Positions 56,596 through 64,000 of a stretch of DNA of 64,000 bases are shown here, piece by piece. Below the pieces are notes generated by a model. The model had not been told where the DNA came from, searched no databases, and saw only the letters and a program-made list of their open reading frames with translations. Source of the stretch: Petrosia ficiformis (taxonomy: Eukaryota; Porifera; Demospongiae; Haplosclerida; Petrosiidae). The DNA lies in assembly GCA_947044365.1 (NCBI GenBank), contig OX345643.1, positions 5,502,501 through 5,566,500 on the forward strand, written 5' to 3'. The position numbers and the translations under genes were made by a program. Numbering within the stretch: position 1 is the stretch's first letter; the number at the start of each line of letters is the position of its first letter.

Positions 56596-59196
56596 GCACC
56601 TGAAGCAATGGAAAAATGAGAGTTGCCTCAGGTGGGATGTACATACCGTACTTTCGGTATGTTTTGCGTGTCAGTAAGTAATGCGATTTTGTGATTTTGG
56701 GCTCCAGAGAAAAGTTTTGCTATTTTACTTTGTGTTTTGTAGTGATCATGGTATTTGTGTTCAACACACATATTAAGGGCAGATAATTTATACACATGTA
56801 CAAATATAATACAAAATAGAGTTAGTCTTCTTCTGATTCCAAGTTAGCAAAAGGGTCTTCATCTCCTTCCAACTCTCTCCCTACAGCAATAGCACATGGG
56901 CCATTGATGCCTATTCGAGCGTGTTTAAATTTCTTTCGCACCACGCCCACTAACTGGAATAATTGCAAACACACATGGTTAAGCCCACACGTGCGTATGC
57001 AATTATTGCGTGATGTAATACATTGCGATTGTACATGTAGTTTTGCGATTCATAATCCCCTCGCAAAAGTCGCAAGACTTAAATACACGCAAAACATACC
57101 GAAAGTACGGTACATGTACATGTATGTATTAAAAGAATTGAACAAGTTATATTGATGATGTGACACATTATACATGTTGTAGTTTATGATTTGTAAATGA
57201 ATATACATGTACATGTATTGTACTGTACATACCCACAAAGAATTGAAACATCACAGCAAAAGACTAAAGTAGCAGTGAGATAAAACAGAGCTCCAATTCG
57301 ATACAGAAAGTAAAGTAGCGATGCAAATATCCTATAGATAAACGAAGGCCCTGGAATGGGACAGATTTATATATAATATTATGTACATGTACATGTACAC
57401 GTACATGTACACGTACAATGTACATGTATTACCAAATACATGTACATGTACATGTACGTGTAATTGAAGATGTTCTGTATTGGTTATTAATACATGTAAT
57501 AATATTATTATTTTGCTAACATACGTTTTGTTACAGGATGTCCACGGTACTTTGGAGGTGTAAGGATCTTTTCTTTGGTATGTATATTAAAATATGATGA
57601 GGACTGGATATCATTATCTGTAATAAACATTATTACATGTACATGTATACAATGTAGTTCACTGACACACACACACACATACCAGTCACAACACCTTCAT
57701 CATCACTGACATCCAAACCTACATGTTAAGATAAAATCTCTTTAATATACATTTATGTACATGTAAATGTATAATTATTGTTCATTTACAGAGCCATTGC
57801 ACAATGTACATGTACAGCCTAGAAAATGACTCCACCCCACCCCTCCCTCTTCTATAAGACTTAATATACATATACGTACCATACAGGTTGTCTTGCTCAT
57901 GTAATGGGTATCTTTCTGTTGTACTTGTCACAAATAATCCATCTCCCTGTTTGGAGGCCAAATGATCTTCTGTGGTGTGAGAAAATGTACGTGTACATGC
58001 AAGTACATTTATAACCTGTTACAATGTTGTTGTTACATGTTGTTACATGTATATTTCAGATAGTAGAAGTTAGAAAGCAGTTTGGGTTCACATAATGATG
58101 CAAAGTCTTGAGTTGCGTTGTGATAAAATTCTGAAAACGGATTGGTCAAACACAACATACATGTAGCTGACACAATCAGATCGTCATGTTGATCACGTTG
58201 AGTTATGTTACGTCTGATGATGTTGGAGGTAGCGTATCGTGCACCGACACGACCCAAGCAACAAACCAGCCTTAACTTCATCTGGCATAGTGCCAGATGC
58301 TGTAACTATGGTAATATCATTCAAGTGTAATTAATTAATGGCGCACAGGCTACATGTATAAATGTAACATAATTTCGTGACTTCTTATATGAAGAAACAA
58401 CCATACATGTAGTTATACAGTAGTTTAATAATTAAGTCACAATGACTTAGGGGGCAAACTGAAGCTTGTACGCTTAACGTCACACCCCTTAGCATCACTA
58501 TGACGTTAAGCGTACAAATTTCAGTTTGGAGATGCCCCCTTACTAGAAGGGATTTAGTTAAATAAAACAACACTTGTGCTTGGTATAACTATACAAGTAA
58601 TTCAGCAAGAGTGTGTGCACTTTTTTTTTAACTATAACAATATACATGTACATGTATAATTCTAAACATTGATACACAAGTACAGTTACTGTGGTAAGAT
58701 TCTATATCACTATAGACAAACCTCTTGCATAATTGTGGTCGTGATATATCATTAAAATGTCCTCATCTGTGTCAAAACTACTTGGAACACTTTGTCCACT
58801 TTCATTTAACACAGTTGAAATGTCGTCAAAACTTTCATTGGTATATGTTCCCAATGTAGGTCGTGAATAGACCGCTGTTGCAAGAGGAAAACTATCTCGA
58901 GAACGGCCATATTTCTGGCTAAGCCTAGGACTACGTCTTGGGATTACAAGTTCTCGTACTTGATCAACACGCCTGCAAAATAAACAGTGTAGATATATAT
59001 AATTATTACTTTATATATATATATAATTATAGTGCTATGAAAAAAAACCCTTGTCAGTTGTCAGAAATGAGGGGAAAATTTCAACACGTCCTAAATACGC
59101 TTTTCTGCTATATCAATTCATTAAACAAATCTATGGAAGCTTTAACACTTACTTCTTTTTCTTTCCTCTTGTCGTAGAATCAACAACTGAAGACAT
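48152..59196 (-). CDS. SUN-domain inner nuclear membrane protein, 715 aa
   Basis: Nineteen exons join exactly in frame: 59196-59153, 58972-58722, 57969-57880, 57718-57683, 57617-57525, 57350-57233, 56522-56492, 56069-56006, 55658-55429, 54629-54510, 53500-53282, 52901-52803, 52201-52121, 51292-51235, 50842-50598, 50116-50054, 49376-49272, 49084-48998, 48265-48152. A basic, Ser-rich nucleoplasmic N-terminus (KKKK, IPRRSPRLSQKYGRSR) precedes hydrophobic segments (FASLLYFLYRIGALFYLTAT, LLLVGFLVFIAL). A Thr/Pro linker and several coiled-coil exons follow. The SUN domain is at the C-terminus: DFALESAGGHVVD, LPGDCWCFQGTKGYALIK, TLQHLPKELSPDGKINSA, and the final YTCVYRVRVHG. SUN proteins bind KASH partners in the perinuclear space (LINC complex). 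SUN1/SUN2 type by layout; exact orthology not decided. Several exons are only 31-64 nt. Confidence 0.9.
48680..48890. other. GC-richer insert in the SUN last intron
   Basis: About 200 bp with ccccgcctggggccaaatgg, acgtacgtacgc and a perfect small hairpin ggggcttcgcccc. The composition is unlike its surroundings; probably a mobile-element remnant. Confidence 0.45.
49584..49792. mobile_element. MITE copy, orientation 1 (atcagtgtttttgata)
   Basis: The left end atcagtgtttttgata and the interior (ggcccaaatagcttcatatt, gtcactaacagcattaact, cccaatggtg) match the reverse complement of 52311-52540. The right end is decayed. It lies in a SUN intron. Confidence 0.75.
51333..51925. mobile_element. 593-bp MITE with 115-bp inverted ends
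   Basis: Left arm taccaggagcccataatga to aacccacgtgta is repeated inverted at the right (gtacatgtgggttc to tcattatgggctcctgata), with few mismatches. The interior of about 360 bp is non-coding in appearance. It is inserted in SUN intron 13, 40 bases upstream of exon 14 in genic orientation. Confidence 0.88.
52311..52540. mobile_element. MITE copy, orientation 2
   Basis: The ends atcagagtttttgata and tatcaaaaacactgat are inverted repeats. It is an inverted relative of 49584-49792 and lies in the intron between SUN exons 12 and 13. Confidence 0.78.
53080..53146. repeat. (gaaa)n plus cacctgaggcaa hairpin, copy 1
   Basis: gaaagaaagaaag is followed by acacctgaggcaatgg and its complement ttgcctcaggtg. 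The same module recurs at 56560-56636. Confidence 0.75.
53690..54192. mobile_element. Element with tRNA-like segment, relative of 61520-61882
   Basis: The right end caccacaaagcaatcatagg and the following gatacttttttct match 61850-61890. Around 53890-53935 the minus strand has a tRNA-like A-box (gtggcatagtgattagag) present twice. Probably a composite SINE/MITE in the SUN gene. Confidence 0.55.
54198..54475. repeat. acatgtacatgtgtgtatatacacaatgt array
   Basis: Nine copies of a 29-33-bp unit that is itself nearly palindromic (acatgtacatgt and gtgtatatacac), in the SUN intron upstream of exon 10's end. Open frames on both strands are artefacts of the palindrome. Confidence 0.95.
56560..56636. 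repeat. (gaaa)n plus cacctgaagcaa hairpin, copy 2
   Basis: Same module as 53080-53146 in the same orientation, with a longer gaaa run. Confidence 0.75.
56644..57112. mobile_element. 469-bp MITE with captured coding-like segment
   Basis: The ends taccgtactttcggtatgt and acataccgaaagtacggta are perfect inverted repeats extending through tttgcgtgt. On the minus strand the interior (56945-56820) reads VRKKFKHARIGINGPCAIAV followed by GDEDPFANLESEED and a stop. This looks like the acidic C-terminus of a transposase or captured gene, source not identified. Confidence 0.8.
58448..58542. mobile_element. 95-bp MITE
   Basis: ttagggggcaaactgaagct ... cgcttaacgtca is mirrored by tgacgttaagcg ... tcagtttggagatgccccct. 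The loop is only about 15 bases. SUN intron 2. Confidence 0.8.
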
Positions 59197-59258
59197 CTTT
59201 ATTGAATACTCTTTTCAAAATGTTCTCTTGACACATGCGCGCTTATAGCGATGCTTGA

Positions 59259-59286
59259 TCACGTGAGGTATTGTGAGCTCACGTGA
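59259..59286. promoter_or_regulatory. Two TCACGTGA palindromes in the SUN/GRB2 divergent promoter
   Basis: tcacgtga occurs at 59259-59266 and 59279-59286, 20 bp apart (two helical turns), in the 268-bp gap between the SUN and GRB2 start codons. CACGTG is the E-box bound by bHLH-zip factors of the MITF/TFE and USF type. No TATA box was seen. Confidence 0.55.
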
Positions 59287-59464
59287 TTAATTACCCCAAA
59301 CTGTGTAAAGAAACAAGTCTCTTTGTGGATTTGTTAATGTCCTGAGGGGACAACTGAAGACTCTAGACACTTTTAGGTAAGGGGTATGAATAACTTTAAT
59401 ATCTATTTAAAGTTAACCGTTGTTGATACCGCAGAAAACTGCTATATCTTTGTGTGGGAGGGAA

Positions 59465-59542
59465 ATGGAGGCTGTTGGACTCTATCCTTTTGATGCTACA
59501 GGAGAGGATGAGTTATCTTTTGGCAAGGGCGCCATTATTAAG
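59465..59542 (+). CDS. GRB2: GRB2, first coding exon (gene continues beyond the window)
   Basis: 26 codons, MEAVGLYPFDATGEDELSFG and then KGAIIK, followed by the donor gttagt. This is the start of the N-terminal SH3 domain of the GRB2/drk/sem-5 adaptor (ALYDF-like YPFDA, then DELSF). The exon ends after the residues equivalent to DILK in vertebrate GRB2, the same place as the vertebrate exon border as I recall it. GRB2 links receptor tyrosine kinases to SOS and Ras. The remaining SH3-SH2-SH3 exons are not found before base 64000. It is divergent from the SUN gene. Confidence 0.8.
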
Positions 59543-61519
59543 GTTAGTTTAGGTTTAACCCGAGGAAAGAAAATATGTATAATTATATGGCTTATTACCA
59601 ATGACTGTGTTTATATATCAATAGAGGAGAGTGTATGCCTGTGATAATGGCCAGGCCTGTATACTATACTAGTGTATGAATTGCTATCATGACTTGGCTA
59701 CAGAACATTAATTTTTGCTGTTCATTATGTAATCATTGAGACTTATGTTATTGCATTACTTTATAGATATGGTCATTACACTTGTATTGACAAATTGATG
59801 TATAATATATGTATTAAAAAATTGATGTACAGATTTACATATATAGTATACATGTAATTATCTTAGTCTATATGCAGCAGCTCTTTCTATTGGCTTCACG
59901 CACCAGACAAGGTTCTGAGAACTACATGTACATTGTTAGAGTAATAAATTGTTTTGGTAGTAGTTAGTTATTGGTGTTGGCTGAACTCAATAATTTATCA
60001 TAGCTAACTCTTAATGTGTGGCTCATATCAAATGATAGACGTACATGTACATGTACTGTATACATGCATGTATTAACAAAAGCCAGTGAATATTGGAAGT
60101 GTAAAGAATAAATTTATCTCCCTGACCCTCCCTCATTGAGAATGCAGACTTTGTTTCTATGGAAATAACACCTTACACATATCTTGTGTGCTTTCATGTA
60201 ATTAACAGTTTCTTTTAGGTGGCATTTCAGACTTCCCTGTTTCCTTTTTATAGAACACCCCTTTAATACACATGTACATGTATATACATTGTACATGTAT
60301 GTTTTATAACATGTACAATGTACATTGTGACTATTGTACATGTACATGATCTAACATGTACATGTATTATTTTGTACATGTGCATTTACGATCATTATAG
60401 ATTATGTTTATACAATACATTCTTGGATATACATGTGTACATGTGGACATGTTCTGACACTACAAACACATGCATGTACATGTACATGTACTGTTCATGT
60501 GTATCAACAGTACATGTACATGTACTTTATAAATTAGGTACATGTACGTGTATGTACAATACATACATACATGTACATGTATGTGCATGTTCTAACACAT
60601 ACATGTGTACATGTACATTGTATTGTAAAGGTGTATAATGTACATGTACATATACAGTTATAGTATAAATTCATGTGTATACAACAGTACATGTACATGT
60701 ACTTTTTAAATTAGGTACATGTACGTGTATGTACAATACATACATACATGTACATTTGTACATGTATGTGCATGTTCTAACACATACATGTACACATTGT
60801 ATTGTTAAGGTATACAAATAAATTCATGTACAGTACAAGTATCATTTCATCTCCATTTGGATACATTAGACAAGTGATGATACAATAATTAATTTTTAAA
60901 CTGTTACATGTTAATCAGGATACACAGGTAGGAAATACATGACTTTGTGTTGTGTACATGTACATATAAAGGAAGCCAAAGTTTGACTACATCTGCTATA
61001 TGTACACATGTGTGACCAACCCCTTTAATAAACCTTTGACCTCTATTACATACATTTATGTACATGTACATACATATTTGTGACCATGAATGTATATATT
61101 AGACTTATTAAAAACATTACATGTACTTATTTTTAATTTACAATCCCAATTTTCTGAATTCCTATGACTTGGCTTATATTGACATGTACATGTATATTTC
61201 CAAGTAAGTGGGCTACAATTACATGATCTAAGCAGGGTAGTAGTAACATTATCTAACGTGTGCAGCAGGTATCCTGTTTTAGAAGCCTAATAATAACAAT
61301 GATATAAACCATTATGAATGGTGCTACATACTGGGCTGTAAACAATGTACATGTACATGAGTGCATATATATGTGTGTACATGTACTTTACATATTTACA
61401 TGTAATTACATGCATTCAGAAGCAACTTAGACATTTTGGTTGTACACAGTGAAAATATAAGATGACAATGGTACATGTATGTGCAAGGAGTACATGGCTC
61501 AGCAGTTTATATGTCACAC

Positions 61520-61882
61520 AGAGCCATCCCTATGATTGCTTTCCACGGGGTTTAATGTATATATATATGCTTGTGTCACATACGCAACTATGCATTATAC
61601 ATGTGTATATGTACATTGTAGTTAAGAAAATGCATCATTCTGTGGGGCCTTGTTTAATTAATAAGCGTGGACCATAATAGAATGTGTGCTCAAGCTCTAC
61701 AGACCAGCAGGAAGAAAGCTTTATGTAGAAACTGGAATTAATAACTGTTCTATATTTCTAGAAGATCCTTTAAAAAGTAAGTAGGGCAGATAGTCAACTA
61801 TGATAGGCTGTTGTGTTTCAGGCATGAGAAAACCAGCCATGATTAGTGGATGCTGGACACCACAAAACAATCATAGGGATAC
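61520..61882. mobile_element. MITE-like element (ccatccctatgattgctttcc ends)
   Basis: ccatccctatgattg at 61523 and caatcatagggata at 61867-61880 are inverted; the right part matches 53690-54192. Confidence 0.55.
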
Positions 61883-62024
61883 TTTTTTCTTGTTTAAATT
61901 AATTATTCATTACCATGTGGTCAATTATACATAAGTGTACATTTGATTACATGTTTTATAACAAATGTATAATTATATTTAGAAGTGCTACATCTCCTTG
62001 TACATTTAATAGAGTAATCATTCA

Positions 62025-62248
62025 TGTGTATGTGAGTACAATGTACATGTACATGTATGTGAGTACAATGTACATGTACATGTACATGTATGTGAGTACA
62101 ATGTACATGTACAAGTATGTGAGTACAATGTACATGTATGTGAGACCAATGTACAGGTACATGTACGTGTATGTGAGTACAATGTACATGTACAAGTATG
62201 TGAGTACAATGTACATGTATGTGAGTACAATGTACATGTACATTTTCC
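62025..62248. repeat. tatgtgagtacaatgtacatgtaca array
   Basis: Eight irregular copies of gtgagtacaatgtacatgta with extra acatgt units; open frames on both strands are artefacts. Confidence 0.92.
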
Positions 62249-62501
62249 CTATATGAAGATTACTAACATTGATGATAGTAGTGATGTATTCAAAGTTCTC
62301 TAACTCTTATCTTACTTTTTTCTCATCTTACTCGTCCATTCTTATTCTTATCATCTTAGTTCTCTAACTCTTTTCTTCTTTCTCGACTTGTACATTTGCA
62401 AAATTATTGATGCAGTTTAACATTTTTGGTTTCTTCAGTATAGCTTGACCTTTGAACCATGACGTACATCACATATAGATATATGTACATGTAGTTATAG
62501 T

Positions 62502-62788
62502 CAGGGTTTCTTTCAGGGGGGGGGGGGGCATTTGCCCCCCCTTGGCTTTAGCTTCCCCACCCCCCCCTTTTAGATATACACTTGACAGATGTAAATTATG
62601 TTTGTGCAAAAACAGTCCCAGATTCCACCAAATTGTGTCTGATAAAAGGTCCAAAATCAAAATTTCCCGGGGGAGCATGCCCCCGCACCCCCCTACTTTG
62701 CTGCGTGTGTTTTACATGCAAATATGTACTTGCCCCCCCCCCCATAATTCATGCCATCTCTTGGGCAAAAAGCTGAAAGAAACCCTGA
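62502..62788. mobile_element. MITE with agggtttctttcag ends and poly-G/poly-C
   Basis: cagggtttctttcag at the left and ctgaaagaaaccctg at the right are perfect inverted repeats. Long G and C runs (62516-62530, 62731-62742) lie inside them. About 287 bp. Confidence 0.8.
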
Positions 62789-63204
62789 TAGTGTAGCGAT
62801 ACAACACAACAGGATAGTTTCTATATGTGTACATGTATGTTTAGTTATGATTTTTAAAACTGCCTAAGTCTTTACATGAGTCATGTATGTTGTCATGACT
62901 TCACATAACATGTGTACACACACTGAATTACAATATAAACAAAGTTCAAATTCCATGTATCAACTGTGTTTCTAAATATAGTTTTGTTTTGAGTGAAGTG
63001 TTTATTGTTAATAAATTTAGTACATGTAGTTGCGCAATTCAGATAATTAGCTCAGCAATTACATATGGGATTGTTAAATATAGAACATATATTACTAGTT
63101 AGTTATATCATGCATGACAGCATGACAATGTACTGTACATGTAATTAGTAATTGCCCAATACTGTAATTCTGAGCTCAACAACAATCACTGTTTTCACTA
63201 TAGT

Positions 63205-63440
63205 GCTGTTCAATGTACATGTACATGTACATGTATTACATATTATACATGTTTACATGTACAATGTACATGTGTACATGTATTACATGTTTACATGTAC
63301 AATGTACATGTATTACATATTATACATGTTTACATGTACAATGTACATGTATTACATATTGTACATGTTTTACATATATATGTGTGTACATGTACAATGT
63401 ACATGTATTATATATTATACCTGTTTACATGTACATGTTG
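63205..63440. repeat. acatgtttacatgtacaatgtacatgtatt array
   Basis: Five or six copies of a unit of about 40 bp (attacatattatacatgttt, acatgtacaatgtacatgt); another local amplification of the ACATGT motif. Confidence 0.85.
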
Positions 63441-63972
63441 TACATGTACATATTTTACATATATACATGTTTATATGTACATGTATTTACATTTGTGTAC
63501 AATTACTTACAATATCAAAAGATTCTTTAAATATTGTTATCGTTATGTTAATTATGAGGCAGTATTTCCATAACAAGATAGTTTATGTAATCAAGTAACA
63601 ATTAATTCCTCAGTTTAATTCCACGGCTAACACATCTCACAGTTTCAATACATGTACATGTATAGTAGTGTTAGATCAAGGACAAAGATATATATATACA
63701 TACATGTATACGTGTACACGTATTTCTGTATTATTTATATATTTATATAATTAGTACATGCGTGATTTGATTAATTTTCATATGATAAACACTGTCTCAT
63801 TTGAACTATCAACAAATGGTGAAAATATGTTGTTTGTTTTAGTAGTAAGACTGAGACCAATAGTCAATGTCAAATTTTTCCCAGCCCTTATATAAAGCAT
63901 TTGAGAAATAATAATCTACTGTACATGTACAATGTATGTAGTCTCATTTTACTGATGTACAGTTTGTATGTA

Positions 63973-64000
63973 TTAGTGTTGTTTTAGTTAGCTATAACTG
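63973..64000. mobile_element. Left end of a TTAGTGTTG-type MITE cut by the window edge
   Basis: ttagtgttgttttagttag followed by ctataact is the left tip of the family; the element continues outside the window. Confidence 0.7.

Larger units (their letters stand above)
59543..64000 (+). other. GRB2 intron 1 (no further exon seen)
   Basis: 4.4 kb of AT-rich DNA with many ACATGT/GTACAT words and several MITEs. No open frame resembling SH3 or SH2 sequence was found on either strand. Confidence 0.55.

Overview
The window looks like nuclear DNA of a metazoan, most probably a demosponge of the Amphimedon type. This is inferred from several things: strongly AT-rich sequence, short GT-AG introns, densely packed head-to-head genes, ciliary, nuclear-envelope and signalling genes of animal type, and an extreme load of minisatellites and foldback elements. 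No species-diagnostic sequence was available, so the assignment is an inference.

Region 1 (1-14.5 kb) is a rearranged, repeat-rich block built around pieces of a glycoside hydrolase family 31 (GH31) gene. The 5' exons with a signal peptide lie on the minus strand (3078-1768). The next exon, carrying the catalytic-nucleophile motif GIDGWKCDGTDP, lies on the opposite strand inside the loop of a 1.37-kb palindrome (exon about 698-783). Three phase-compatible C-terminal exons of a GH31 copy lie at 10999-9108 (minus). The last exon is mirrored at 11772-12054 and decayed again at 14078-14470. Between these pieces sit a 2.8-kb tandem duplication, a 3.2-kb inverted repeat with a 10-bp satellite, a 1.25-kb GCGTAA satellite and a broken reverse transcriptase.

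Region 2 (14.6-27.8 kb) is DYNC2I2 (WDR34), a dynein-2 intermediate chain, with 16 exons on the plus strand. Its 5.6-kb intron 10 holds two intronless antisense paralogues (587 and 595 aa) of an unrecognised family. Region 3 (28.5-32.0 kb, minus) has two tandem intronless D-aspartate oxidase genes, both ending in the peroxisomal signal SKL, then PARK7 (DJ-1). PARK7 shares a 127-bp gap with a divergent plus-strand gene (32.2-40.0 kb) for a secretory, cysteine-rich, single-pass membrane protein.

Region 4 (41.4-46.7 kb, minus) is a 4-exon gene for a protein of about 1567 aa: J domain, FYVE-like zinc finger, a long middle part, a module shared with the two nested genes, and a C-terminal GIY-YIG nuclease domain of the type found in Penelope-like retroelements. 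The last intron carries an in-frame stop just after its donor, so intron retention would remove the nuclease domain. This is the most unusual protein in the window.

Region 5 (48.2-59.2 kb, minus) is a 19-exon SUN-domain gene (LINC complex, 715 aa) whose introns are crowded with MITEs and ACATGT-type repeats. It is divergent from the first coding exon of GRB2 (59465-59542, plus), whose remaining exons lie beyond the right edge. The final 4.4 kb is GRB2 intron with repeats and MITEs.
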